NCBI GenBank assembly: GCA_016932435.1 | Contig: JAFGCW010000025.1 | Location: 1-64,000, forward strand | DNA length: 64,000 nucleotides | Source of the DNA: Dehalococcoidales bacterium | Lineage (GTDB): Bacteria > Chloroflexota > Dehalococcoidia > Dehalococcoidales > UBA2162 | Direction: 5' to 3' | Part shown: one piece after another, positions 17,835 through 26,349 of the stretch | Layout: each line of letters starts with the position of its first letter | How positions within the stretch are numbered: position 1 is the first letter of the stretch | Program-made: the position numbers and the translations under genes | The notes under the pieces: model-generated | Told to the model about the DNA's origin: nothing | Database searches by the model: none | What the model saw: only the letters and a program-made list of their open reading frames with translations

Positions 17835-18470
17835 TCAGGTATGCTTATACTCGATCATATGCCCCGATTTCTCATAATGCCTTCTTATAGCAGCAATGAT
17901 ACTTTCAGGTATCACGGGTCTGATGAAATAATCATCCGGTTTCTCTTTACTGATACCCGAAATATCTGCCACCATCAGTTTATACGCCCGTTTAAGCCGG
18001 GGATACAGGAACGGGATTTTCCTGGTCATAACAACGACCGGTCCTGTGCCGATACATAGTGCGAATCTCCAATTGAGTGTAAGTCTGCAACAGAAATTCC
18101 GCATTACACGTATCGCTTCGCCGCAGACTTTTTCAGCCCTTGGAAAAGCGCAGTTGACAATCATATAGACGGATGCTGGAGTAACGATATTTCCCTCTAT
18201 TCTTTTATACCGGTAATAGTCTTCAAGCAGACACATAAGCGCCCCCGGCAGACCGTAATTATGTAGCGGGAACACGAAAACCAATGCATCCGCATCAGCC
18301 ATGGTTTTAAGTATGTCATCAGAATAACTATCTTTCATCCTGGCCTTGAGGGTAATAATTTTTTTACTGTATTCAGAATCGGGAAGCCGGGATACCATGT
18401 CCCTGATAAACTCAAGAGACGCGGCTTTTTCTTTTCTCAGGCTTCCGTTAATCAAGCAGATATTTTTCAT
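17835..18470 (-). CDS. Flavodoxin-fold NAD(P)H/FMN reductase-like protein
   Basis: 211 aa. N-terminal CLINGSLRKEKAAS resembles the FMN-phosphate loop (GSxRxxS) of NADPH-dependent FMN reductases, and FPLHNYGLPG (about residues 68-77) the second flavin loop. The C-terminal extension contains a hydrophobic/basic stretch around residues 150-170. It lies 4 bases downstream of another flavodoxin-fold gene, so the pair is likely an operon. Acceptor unknown. Confidence 0.75.
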   Translation of the reverse strand: MKNICLINGSLRKEKAASLEFIRDMVSRLPDSEYSKKIITLKARMKDSYSDDILKTMADADALVFVFPLHNYGLPGALMCLLEDYYRYKRIEGNIVTPASVYMIVNCAFPRAEKVCGEAIRVMRNFCCRLTLNWRFALCIGTGPVVVMTRKIPFLYPRLKRAYKLMVADISGISKEKPDDYFIRPVIPESIIAAIRRHYEKSGHMIEYKHT

Positions 18471-18474
18471 GTAT

Positions 18475-18996
18475 TTATCCGGAGTAATTATTCAGCACCG
18501 CGCATATGGCAGCGGTATCTTTATCAGACGAACTCACATAGACGTCAACTTGCCTGTCCATTCCCGGGTGGACGATATCCATGCTTCCCCGATGCCTGGC
18601 AGTCAGGTCAATAAAAGTACTCTTCTCTTCTTCGTTTATATCATCACCGTAGCCAATTATGACTTGAAAGTCATGGCATCCGGTGCCCTTGTTGATAACA
18701 CTTGCCATGGTTGATGAATAGTGCCCGAATATAACAGGTGTCAGGTAAAAGGTGGCGGAGTATTTGTGTTCTGCTACTTTTTTTCTCAGATCGTTGATGA
18801 TGTCCCTGTTGAAGCATTCTCCGGGATGTTTTGTAAGACAAAGAAGACAGCCGGTGCATTGGGAAACGTCCTTTTTACCCAGTTCGAAGAGGTCGATTTT
18901 ATGACCGTTATTTCGCAGGATCCTGATCACCTGGTCTTTCAGGTCGTCCGAAAGCTTCGTCCTGTAATCGCGGTGGGCCAATAGAAGTATATTCAT
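18475..18996 (-). CDS. Flavodoxin-family protein with CxxCxxC motif
   Basis: About 173 aa from ATG 18996; a longer frame to 19035 adds unlikely residues. MNILLLAHRDYRTKLSDDL opens a flavodoxin fold. SQCTGCLLCLTKHPGEC (about residues 45-61) provides a Cys cluster typical of iron-sulfur flavoproteins. First gene of a two-gene operon with the reductase-like gene, and both are enclosed between tRNA-Gly 3'-end copies at 17568 and 19135. Confidence 0.7.
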   Translation of the reverse strand: MNILLLAHRDYRTKLSDDLKDQVIRILRNNGHKIDLFELGKKDVSQCTGCLLCLTKHPGECFNRDIINDLRKKVAEHKYSATFYLTPVIFGHYSSTMASVINKGTGCHDFQVIIGYGDDINEEEKSTFIDLTARHRGSMDIVHPGMDRQVDVYVSSSDKDTAAICAVLNNYSG

Positions 18997-19298
18997 TGAC
19001 AGTTGGTTATCCTGTTCCAGTACAGTCCTGAACAATTATAGCAAAAGTAAAAAACAGACTCAATACGTTACTGATATCGGATAATCAACGTTCGGTCAAT
19101 ACAACATAAAGCCATCCTCAGGTTTTCGGACAGTTCGCGAGTTCGAGCCTCGTCTCCCGCTCTAGATTAATCTCTAAATACGGATTTCTAAATCCTAAAC
19201 AATACCGAAGTACTAATTACAAAACTTCGAATTTTGAAATTGTTTAGGATTTCGTGTTTAGATAGTAGAGTTTTAAATATATCGTAAGGAGTTTTAAT
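18997..19298. other. Intergenic region with second tRNA-Gly fragment
   Basis: About 300 bases without a gene. Holds the 19135-19162 tRNA-Gly copy and then an AT-rich inverted repeat (CTAAATCCTAAACA ... TGTTTAGGATTTCG type, about 19187-19260), an element resembled by DNA at about 45390-45480. Confidence 0.55.
19135..19162 (+). repeat. Second copy of tRNA-Gly 3' end
   Basis: 28 bases identical to the tRNA-Gly T-arm plus acceptor 3' strand (same orientation), then a TA where the tRNA has CA. Shorter than the 17568 copy, so it would be an older or alternative attachment scar. Confidence 0.8.
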
Positions 19299-19676
19299 AT
19301 GGCCAAGTATTACTATTTCGCGTTCAGCGACTGCAATGACCCAGACCGTGAAGATGAGTACAATGACTGGTACGCCAATACCCACATCCCGGATATGATG
19401 GAAACACCCGGCATGATACGGGCTACCCGCTGGGAAAGCGCGGACTCGGAGGATAAGACCGTCAGGAAATACCTCGCCCTCTACGAGTTCGAGACCGACG
19501 ACCTGGAAGACTTTAACCGGAAAGTGGCGATTGTGGGGAAAAGCACCATGGACAGGGGCAGGTTCAGCGAATTACCGGTATTCGATCCGGGCAACGTACC
19601 CCGCATCTACAAGCAGATAATGCCGGCAAAGGAAGCCGATAAAGATAAACAGAAAGAATGGCTGGAAAGGATGTAA
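19299..19676 (+). CDS. EthD-like dimeric alpha-beta barrel protein
   Basis: 125 aa with SD AAGGAGT. The N-terminus FAFSDCNDPDREDEYNDWY with THIPDMMETPGM is the pattern of EthD/ferredoxin-like small barrels (N-terminal beta strand, then WYxxxHxP). Such proteins are common accessory or isomerase-type members of catabolic clusters. It is followed after 2 bases by an SDR gene. Family membership is fairly likely; specific function unknown. Confidence 0.65.
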   Translation: MAKYYYFAFSDCNDPDREDEYNDWYANTHIPDMMETPGMIRATRWESADSEDKTVRKYLALYEFETDDLEDFNRKVAIVGKSTMDRGRFSELPVFDPGNVPRIYKQIMPAKEADKDKQKEWLERM

Positions 19677-19678
19677 CT

Positions 19679-20569
19679 ATGGGAGACCTGCTTAAAGACA
19701 AGGTAGCCGTTGTGACCGGCGCCGGAAACGGCATCGGCCGAGCCGAAGCGATCGGACTCTCCGCCCAGGGCGCCAAGGTAGTGGTTAATGATCTTGGCGT
19801 CGACTACCAGGGAGAAGGAAAATCGAGTGAACCGGCAGACAAGGTGGTCGAGACAATAAAGGCAGCCGGTGGCATCGCCGTCGCCAACTACAGCAGTGTT
19901 GCCGACGAGGAAGGCGCCAAGGGAATTATTCAGACCGCTGTCGATAATTTCGGTCGGATCGACGTGCTGGTAAACAATGCCGGTTTCGTGCGCACCGCTC
20001 CGGTCCACAAGATACCCACCGAAGACTGGGACGGCGTACTCAAGACCCACCTTTACGGGACCTTTTACTGCACCCGTGCCGCCACCGCCCTTATGAAGGA
20101 ACAGGGATACGGAAGGATAGTCAATACCGCATCGCATATCGGACTCGGCTTCAAGGGACAGGCAACCTACTCCACCGCCAAGGAAGCGATTGTCGGCTTC
20201 ACCCGGACGGTCGCCCGTGACATGGCGGATTATGGCACCTGCAACGCCATCAGACCAATTGCCGCCTGGAGAGGAAAAAACGACGCACCTCCGACCGAAC
20301 GGATCGGGCCGCTTGAGGTAAACCAGCCGGAGGATATTGCCGCCCTGGTAGTCTATCTCTGCAGCGAAAAGGCCGATAATATCAACGGCTGTATCTTCGA
20401 GGTCTGGCGCGGTCACGTGGGAATATTCGCCGATCCGCCGGTCGAACAGATATTGTGGAAAGACGGACGGTGGACGCCGGAAGAACTGTCTGAAACGATG
20501 CCGCAGACCATCACCAGGGACAAGACCCGGGCACTGATATCGACCTTCCCGTTCTTCAGGGGTGAGTAG
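19679..20569 (+). CDS. Short-chain dehydrogenase/reductase
   Basis: 296 aa from ATG 19679 (GGAAAGG 8 bases upstream; an in-frame ATG at 19658 would overlap the previous gene). NAD(P) motif TGAGNGIG (about 14-21), NNAG motif LVNNAGF, catalytic Tyr/Lys in YSTAK with the Ser in NTASHIG. Longer than classical SDRs by about 45 C-terminal residues (FxDPPVEQILWKDGRWTPEE), a feature of SDRs acting on acyl-CoA or multi-enzyme type substrates. Operon with the EthD-like gene. Confidence 0.9.
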   Translation: MGDLLKDKVAVVTGAGNGIGRAEAIGLSAQGAKVVVNDLGVDYQGEGKSSEPADKVVETIKAAGGIAVANYSSVADEEGAKGIIQTAVDNFGRIDVLVNNAGFVRTAPVHKIPTEDWDGVLKTHLYGTFYCTRAATALMKEQGYGRIVNTASHIGLGFKGQATYSTAKEAIVGFTRTVARDMADYGTCNAIRPIAAWRGKNDAPPTERIGPLEVNQPEDIAALVVYLCSEKADNINGCIFEVWRGHVGIFADPPVEQILWKDGRWTPEELSETMPQTITRDKTRALISTFPFFRGE

Positions 20570-20621
20570 TATACAGCGTCATTGCGAAAGGTAAAATAAC
20601 GATATAAAAAATACGATAAGC

Positions 20622-20754
20622 TGTCATCCTGAGGACGACGGAGGAGGACGAAGGATCTCCTTTTTTAATCGGACGGGATTCTTCGCTACACTCAGAATGA
20701 CATAGCGGTCGAGATGAGATTCTTCGTCCGCCGTGGCGGACTCAGAATGACATC
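20622..20754. repeat. Interspersed repeat with TGTCATCCTGAG / CTCAGAATGACA ends
   Basis: About 80 bases with inverted ends (GTCATCCTGAG at 20623, CTCAGAATGAC at 20691-20701) and internal GAAGGATCTC and GATTCTTCG. It is followed by a second right-hand half containing CCGCCGTGGCGG and a further CTCAGAATGAC. Related copies at 24019 and 43083. MITE/REP-like and non-coding. Confidence 0.7.
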
Positions 20755-20785
20755 ACTTCACACCAATAATAACAAGGAGTAAAAA

Positions 20786-21331
20786 ATGGCTGAAAACAAG
20801 TATGATAATCTCTTTCTTTCAGGACCGAAGCCCTGGTACCAGACGGCTTCCGGTCCGGTGATCGCCCATCTTGAAGATAACATTCTCAAGGGTGCACTTC
20901 AGTACCACATCCACTGGGTGCCTGTAGAGCCCGGCGCCGTCCCCGGCATGAAGTCATGGGACGACATGGGACACGGTCCTCACACTCACAAGCAGCCGGA
21001 GGTAATGGTACACGTCGGGATGGACCCGGAGAATCCTTATGACCTGGGCGCGGAGATCGAGTTCTACATGGGAGAGGAGATGGAGAAGCACGTTATCACC
21101 GGTTCCACGCTGGTCTATCTTCCGGCGGAATTCGTGCACGGACCCTGGATAATAAAGAAAGTGGAGAGACCGTTCCTGGTCATGACCGTCTGCCAGGAAC
21201 TCGAACATACGGAAAAAGCCCGTCCCGACATTGTTCCCGAAGAGATGAGGAAAAAACTGATGTTCATCGACCAGAACTATGACAGTCCGGAAAGGAAGGT
21301 TACCGTTCCGGAAGGCCTGGGAGAGTGGTAA
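20786..21331 (+). CDS. Cupin-domain protein 1
   Basis: 181 aa, SD AAGGAG. Metal-binding cupin motif: HTHKQPE (about residues 67-73) with a final His in the FVHGPW turn (about 117-122). A paralogue lies at 24938 with the same layout (LGAExE, VYxPxxxxHxP). Could be a metal-dependent isomerase, hydrolase or decarboxylase. Ends 8 bases before the convergent MoaD-like gene. Confidence 0.78.
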   Translation: MAENKYDNLFLSGPKPWYQTASGPVIAHLEDNILKGALQYHIHWVPVEPGAVPGMKSWDDMGHGPHTHKQPEVMVHVGMDPENPYDLGAEIEFYMGEEMEKHVITGSTLVYLPAEFVHGPWIIKKVERPFLVMTVCQELEHTEKARPDIVPEEMRKKLMFIDQNYDSPERKVTVPEGLGEW

Positions 21332-21338
21332 CGCGGGA

Positions 21339-21584
21339 TTAACCCCCGCCGATAACAGGCAGGAAAACGATTTTATCACCGGCTTTCAGGACTCTGTCGG
21401 CCGGTGATATTTCATCGTTCACGGTAATCATGGTGTTGTACCTGTTCATGTAAAGAGACGGGTAGGTACGGGAGATATGTTCAAGGGCATCACCGGCTGC
21501 CGGAAAATTCGTAATGGATATCTCCACCGAAGATTCACCGGTAAGGTTCCGCTGATTACCCATAAATTCAATCGAAGCTATCAC
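21339..21584 (-). CDS. MoaD/ThiS-family sulfur carrier
   Basis: 81 aa with GTG start after AGGGGG. Beta-grasp pattern ending in IGGG, the C-terminal Gly-Gly that is adenylated and thiocarboxylated. It sits 28 bases downstream of the AOR gene, a common pairing in which the MoaD-like protein supplies pterin-dithiolene sulfur for the tungsten/molybdenum cofactor. Confidence 0.85.
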   Translation of the reverse strand: MIASIEFMGNQRNLTGESSVEISITNFPAAGDALEHISRTYPSLYMNRYNTMITVNDEISPADRVLKAGDKIVFLPVIGGG

Positions 21585-21612
21585 TTTTCCCCCTGAACCT
21601 TAGTAATAGTGA

Positions 21613-23772
21613 TTACTGTCCGTACTCAACCAGCAGTTTATCGGCCTGTTCATCGAGAAGACCGAACTTTTCGACCGTTTCCCGTTTCGGGACGGAGTCC
21701 GAAGTGAATCCCTTCTTCTCGTAAACCATATCGCACAAGCGGCTGTAGGCATCTCTTCTCTTCTGTATCAGCAGGCTGTGCCGCTGTTCGGGTTCTAAGG
21801 GAATTTCACCCCCACCTGCTTGTTCCTTGAGCCATCCATCGTAGTACTCCATGCGAGCTTCGTATTCGTTAAAAAATGCCGGACCGAGTGCTCGGTCAGG
21901 TATCCGGTCACTGACGCGGGTACCCTTTCCCTGCCGGAGGTTGATAAGTTTCTGCAGTGTATAGAGTCTTTCCGAGTCGCTTATCATATCGTCGATGGTT
22001 TTACTGCTTCCGGTAGTACCGTTCAGAAAATCCTTATAATATTCCAGGGTCGGAATGTTTTTCGACGGTTCCGCGGTATTCGCCGCTTCGGGATTCCTCA
22101 CATCTATCCAGGGAAGTTTACACAATCCGGTAGCATTGAACCAGGTGCGTATTAACGGGAACCAGCGGCAGGCATCAGCTTTTTGCTCAAGTGTCGGTAT
22201 TTCGTTGTAGACCTGGTCGATGAATATCAGCCAGGCTTCATCGTGCTGCGGGCCTTTCAGGGCAAAGCCGTACCCGCCCTGCTGGGCAAGTGACTCCTTG
22301 GTTATATACATCGAGAACTCAAGACCTTTTACTTCCATGGCGTATTTGTTCAGTTCGGCTGTTACTTCATCAATGGAAGTGCCGTTCCGGTTCGAATAGT
22401 TCTCCGCCACCCAGTTACGGCACCGGGCTACTCCCTGTCCGGCAACCTTGCCAAATCCTTTTCCATCAGCCATTTCATGCACCAGCCTGACAGCTGCTTC
22501 CTTATTACCGAACTGCAGAGCATACCCGGTATCATCCGCAGAAAGATAACCTCGCTGGAAACACTCCATGAGAAAAGCTGTGGTAACGCCGGTCGATATG
22601 GTATCAAGGCCGTACTGGTCACAGTACCAGTTATACTCCATCACGAACTGCGGATCGAAAATACCCATTGCCGTAACGGCACCTACCGTCTCGTATTCCG
22701 GGCCGTCGACACTCACCGTGCGTCCGGCTTTATCTCCCAGTGTCAGCTTTACACCTTCAGCGCCCTTGGCGCAGGCAAGGTTACACCCGTAATAACATCC
22801 GTCCGGTATCTTTTTACTGAAGTACTTTTCCAGAAACTCGGCGGCAAATATCTTCGGAGCATGTTCGCTCTGTCCGTACTGGTAGTTGTTCACCGGTAAA
22901 ATATGAAACTTGTTCATGTACTCGGACAGGATCGTGGTTCCCCAGGCTTCCAGGTTCAACTGACCCGGATCTACTTCGGAGACCACACCTCTTAGCAGTG
23001 AACCGGCGTTCCTGACGCACTCCCTGTCTACCGGATTATTCGCATTCGCCTTAGCCAGGCTGGAATGTGCGACTATCGCCCGTAGACCCTTGGTCCTCAT
23101 CACGGTGCCGGTACCGCCCCTGCCGGCTTGCTTTGCCCTTATCCGGTTGCGCCTGCGGTCGTAATACAGGCTGTTGACGATTCCGAATCGTGCGTTTTGC
23201 GCTCCTTTTCCGGCCGAGACAGCAGCCAGGCTATCAGTATATTCACCATCGTTTAATTCAAGCAGGAGTTTCTCTCCGTAGGAAAGAGCACCGTCATCGG
23301 TCTCTTTATCGTACTTCGGCGCAGCGGCGATACTGATTGTCCCCGCGTCGCCGTCCACAACAACCACAACCTCTTTTTCAGACTTCCCGATTACCGCCAG
23401 AGCGTCGAAACCGGCGAATTTCAGCAGCGGTCCGAAATGACCGCCGATGTTGGAATCCACGAACGTGTCGGTAAGCGGCGATATCGTACCTACGATGAAT
23501 TTACCGGTAGCCGGAAAACCGGTCTCGCTTCCCAGCGGACCGCTTGCCATCACCAGGATGTTCTCGGGGCTGTCATAGCTGGTATCTTTACCGGTCCCGT
23601 CCCAGATAAGTTTTAACGCGTATCCACGTCCACCGATGTATTTATCTTTAAAATCCGGAGGCAGTTCTGTTATCGTTATTTCGTTATTGTTCAAGTTTAT
23701 GTTAAGTATTCTATCGGTATATCCGGCGTATATCTTCGCCGGTTCATAGTTAATATGATGTAATAATTCCAT
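21613..23772 (-). CDS. Aldehyde:ferredoxin oxidoreductase (tungsten/molybdopterin)
   Basis: 719 aa. AOR family: pterin-binding N-terminal half (YIGGRGYALKLIWD near 45-58, GPLGSETGFPATGK near 78-91), cluster ligands C326, C330 and C334 in the CYYGCNLAC segment, and a further Cys near residue 565 (ATGLCKLPW). Longer than the classic enzyme (about 610 aa), with an N-terminal lead and a C-terminal addition of about 60 residues. Oxidises an aldehyde to acid or works in reverse with ferredoxin. SD TGGAG precedes the ATG. Followed by a MoaD-like gene. Start of the lower part of a long minus-strand catabolic cluster. Confidence 0.93.
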   Translation of the reverse strand: MELLHHINYEPAKIYAGYTDRILNINLNNNEITITELPPDFKDKYIGGRGYALKLIWDGTGKDTSYDSPENILVMASGPLGSETGFPATGKFIVGTISPLTDTFVDSNIGGHFGPLLKFAGFDALAVIGKSEKEVVVVVDGDAGTISIAAAPKYDKETDDGALSYGEKLLLELNDGEYTDSLAAVSAGKGAQNARFGIVNSLYYDRRRNRIRAKQAGRGGTGTVMRTKGLRAIVAHSSLAKANANNPVDRECVRNAGSLLRGVVSEVDPGQLNLEAWGTTILSEYMNKFHILPVNNYQYGQSEHAPKIFAAEFLEKYFSKKIPDGCYYGCNLACAKGAEGVKLTLGDKAGRTVSVDGPEYETVGAVTAMGIFDPQFVMEYNWYCDQYGLDTISTGVTTAFLMECFQRGYLSADDTGYALQFGNKEAAVRLVHEMADGKGFGKVAGQGVARCRNWVAENYSNRNGTSIDEVTAELNKYAMEVKGLEFSMYITKESLAQQGGYGFALKGPQHDEAWLIFIDQVYNEIPTLEQKADACRWFPLIRTWFNATGLCKLPWIDVRNPEAANTAEPSKNIPTLEYYKDFLNGTTGSSKTIDDMISDSERLYTLQKLINLRQGKGTRVSDRIPDRALGPAFFNEYEARMEYYDGWLKEQAGGGEIPLEPEQRHSLLIQKRRDAYSRLCDMVYEKKGFTSDSVPKRETVEKFGLLDEQADKLLVEYGQ

Positions 23773-24117
23773 ACGTACTCCAATACAGTTAGTGAGATAA
23801 TGAGAAATGTTAATTTAAAATCAGAGAGGCCCCGCCTATGCAGCGGGGTTGGTAGGCATGGGGAAGTACATTCCCTTCGATGGAAGGTGTCTCTTCGTTG
23901 ATATTGTGTTGTGTTCCTTAAATTCTTCCTGAGACATTACATGTTTATTGTATCATGAAGCGCTTACGCGGACTAGTATGATTTTTCAACGCATGAGGTT
24001 ATCCAATAACGAAGAAATGTCATCCTGAGTTCCCGACGGAGTCGGGACGAAGGATCTCATCCGATACCCGCAGGAGATTCTTCGGACAGTTCAGTACCGT
24101 TCGTCTATTAAATCAGC
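23773..24117. other. Intergenic region with repeat copy
   Basis: About 345 bases with no gene. It has a short CCCCGC/GCGGGG stem at about 23829-23848 and the interspersed repeat copy at 24019-24086. Confidence 0.55.
24019..24086. repeat. Interspersed repeat, third copy
   Basis: GTCATCCTGAG start, internal TCCCGAC/GTCGGGA stem, GAAGGATCTC and GAGATTCTTCGG. Right-hand end truncated relative to the 20622 and 43083 copies. Confidence 0.6.
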
Positions 24118-24903
24118 TTAAGGTGTTTTCATCAGTAAGCCGGAACCGCCGCTGACACACAGGCTGTCACCGGTAATATAATCAGCTTCAGGAGAAGCCA
24201 GGAACAGGGCTGCCTTGGCAATATCCTCGGTTGTCCCCATCCTCTTCAGCGGCACCATGTTCTGCGCCATTCCACGCTGGTGGGCTTCCACGTCCTTCAC
24301 GCCGGGACCTGAAAACACAGCAGACATATCGGTCAGGACCATGCCCGGGTGTATCATATTGACGCAGACATTGTACGGAGCCAGGTCGGCAGCAGCAGAT
24401 CGGGTTACCGAAGCCTGTGCTGCTTTGGAAGCATGATAATGGACGTTCACGGCTCCGGTCTCGAACGCCGCGACCGAGACTATGTTTATTATCTTCCCCG
24501 ACTTTTGTTTTTTCATATAGGGTGCAATATGGTAAATCGTCAGGAAGGTCCCCTTACAGTTGATATTCATCACCCGATCCCATTCCTCTTCGGTAGTAGC
24601 CTCGAAAGGGGTCGGATTAGTGCCTACCCCGGCACAGTTGTTCAGGATATCTACTTTCCCGAATTTCGCTATCGCCTTCTCAACTGTTTCCTTTACCTGG
24701 GCACCGTTCGAAACATCGCAATGCAGGTAGATCGCATCCCTACCCTTGGCTTTAATATCAGCAACCGTCTGTTCGCCTTCCTTGTCCAGCATGTCGACGA
24801 TCACGGAATTACAGCCTTCGTCGGCATACCTCAATGCGATCGCCCTTCCCATCCCACGGGCTCCTCCGGTAATAAACGCTACTTTATCCTGCAGTATCAT
24901 CAA
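24118..24903 (-). CDS. Short-chain dehydrogenase/reductase
   Basis: 261 aa classical SDR. TGGARGMG (about 12-19) for NAD(P), NCAG in place of NNAG, catalytic triad Ser in IVSVAAF and Tyr/Lys in YHASK, C-terminal DSLCVSGGSG. SD AAGGAGG precedes two consecutive ATG codons. 34 bases separate it from the upstream cupin gene in the same direction, so cotranscription is likely. Confidence 0.92.
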   Translation of the reverse strand: MMILQDKVAFITGGARGMGRAIALRYADEGCNSVIVDMLDKEGEQTVADIKAKGRDAIYLHCDVSNGAQVKETVEKAIAKFGKVDILNNCAGVGTNPTPFEATTEEEWDRVMNINCKGTFLTIYHIAPYMKKQKSGKIINIVSVAAFETGAVNVHYHASKAAQASVTRSAAADLAPYNVCVNMIHPGMVLTDMSAVFSGPGVKDVEAHQRGMAQNMVPLKRMGTTEDIAKAALFLASPEADYITGDSLCVSGGSGLLMKTP

Positions 24904-24937
24904 CTGCCTCCTTATTAAATGTTACTACTGTTTATTA

Positions 24938-25396
24938 TTATTCTTTCCTGGTCGGTGCCGCCCGAAAATCACCGGTCGTAAGCTGCATATCGAAATGCAA
25001 TACTGGTTTTTTTATATCCCGCACCACCAGCGGACAGTGTTTCAGCCCTTTGGGAATATAGACCATGAAGCTGCTGTGAATGATGTACTGTTCATCGTCC
25101 ATCCATATCTCGGCTTCCGCGCCAAGATCCTCAGGATGTTCGGGATCATATCCTACAAAACCGATTATCTCCGGATAGGGATGAACATGGGCTTCCATTC
25201 TGCCGGGATCTTCACCCGCGTACATCCAGGAAAAATTGACCATCATAGAACCTTCGACCACATGATCGCCCAGGCCCATGAAATGATGCAGTTTCGGAGC
25301 TTCCAGGTTATCCAGGTCCGAAGGCGGTCTCTCCACACCCGGCGGCGGTGCCGGAGGTTTCATTACAAAATACTTTTCGTATTTTCTTTCTGCCAT
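24938..25396 (-). CDS. Cupin-domain protein 2
   Basis: 152 aa, SD CAGGAG. Paralogue of the 20786 product with the metal motif HVHPYPE (about residues 71-77) and His in GLKHCP. N-terminus is Pro-rich (PPAPPPGVERPP). Located between two SDR genes. Probably acts on the same compound class as the SDRs; reaction unknown. Confidence 0.75.
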   Translation of the reverse strand: MAERKYEKYFVMKPPAPPPGVERPPSDLDNLEAPKLHHFMGLGDHVVEGSMMVNFSWMYAGEDPGRMEAHVHPYPEIIGFVGYDPEHPEDLGAEAEIWMDDEQYIIHSSFMVYIPKGLKHCPLVVRDIKKPVLHFDMQLTTGDFRAAPTRKE

Positions 25397-25446
25397 CTTC
25401 CTTCTCCTGTTTCAGAACAAATATCACGAGTAAGTTACAGAAGTCG

Positions 25447-25546
25447 TTCATGGTTCGACAAGCTCACCACGAACGACTTGTTATTCACTTTTACCTATTA
25501 TTGTTCTTTTCAATACGTTCTCCCTGAGCTTGTCGAAGGGCGAATG
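25447..25546. repeat. Inverted repeat with GAGCTTGTCGAAGGG end
   Basis: The left arm GTTCATGGTTCGACAAGCTC and right arm GAGCTTGTCGAAGGGCGAA form an inverted repeat around about 60 bases between the cupin and SDR genes. The right-arm sequence recurs at 31198-31215. Confidence 0.65.
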
Positions 25547-25579
25547 TATCAGATTTCCACCGACACTCTTACACAACCG

Positions 25580-26335
25580 CTAAGCCGATACGTTGCCGGT
25601 CACCAGTATAGCCTGCCCGACAATATCGGCCGATACATCAGAAGCCAAAAAGGTTACCGCGTTAGCAACGTCCTGCTGTTCGGTCAGTCTGCCGATGGGT
25701 ATCGATTTACCGAACTCTTCCAGCATTCCCGGAGGGGCGTTCCTGGCAAAGCCGGTTATCGCCGGACCGGGTGAAACGCAGTTAACATTGATGCCGTGCG
25801 GTCCCATTTCCTTGGCTATCGCCATCGAAAACGAATAAATTCCTCCCTTGGCAGCCGAGTATACGGCAGTCATTGCGCCACCGTTTATCCCCGCTCCGGA
25901 AATCAGACTGATAACTTTTCCGTATTTCCGTTCTATCATGCCCGGCAGGACCGCCCTGGTGCAGTACAGTACTCCCATGAGATTGACGTTGATATCGAAC
26001 TCCCATTCTTTCTTCGTCATATCCATGAAAGGTTTCGGTGGAGTGCAGCCACCGGCATTGTTAACCAGGATATCTATCTTGCCGAACTCACCATTCGCTT
26101 TATCAACCATACTTCGTACTTCATCGCCTCTGGTGATATCTGCAGTAATCGAAACGGCTTTACAACCGAGTTCTTTGACCATCTTCACTGTCTCATCGGC
26201 ACTGGCTGAATCGATATCGTTAACAATAATGTCACAGCCCTCTTTGGCCAGTGTAAGTGATATCGCCCTGCCGAAACCGATTCGACTTCCCGCACCGGTA
26301 ACAAGGGCAACCTTGCCTTTTAAACCCAGGTCCAT
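25580..26335 (-). CDS. Short-chain dehydrogenase/reductase
   Basis: 251 aa classical SDR with TGAGSRIGFGRA (about 12-23), LVNNAGG, Ser in ISLISGAG and YSAAK. SD AAAGGAGGA. It starts 14 bases downstream of the flavoprotein gene's stop, implying cotranscription with the flavoprotein/Fe-S unit. Confidence 0.92.
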   Translation of the reverse strand: MDLGLKGKVALVTGAGSRIGFGRAISLTLAKEGCDIIVNDIDSASADETVKMVKELGCKAVSITADITRGDEVRSMVDKANGEFGKIDILVNNAGGCTPPKPFMDMTKKEWEFDINVNLMGVLYCTRAVLPGMIERKYGKVISLISGAGINGGAMTAVYSAAKGGIYSFSMAIAKEMGPHGINVNCVSPGPAITGFARNAPPGMLEEFGKSIPIGRLTEQQDVANAVTFLASDVSADIVGQAILVTGNVSA

Positions 26336-26349
26336 GATGTCCTCCTTTA

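Noticed and set aside
22290..22899. Plus-strand ORFs opposite AOR
   Set aside because: Low-quality translations of the antisense of a confidently identified AOR gene.
24349..25774. Large plus-strand ORFs opposite SDR and cupin genes
   Set aside because: Shadow frames of the minus-strand genes, which have SDs and intact family motifs.
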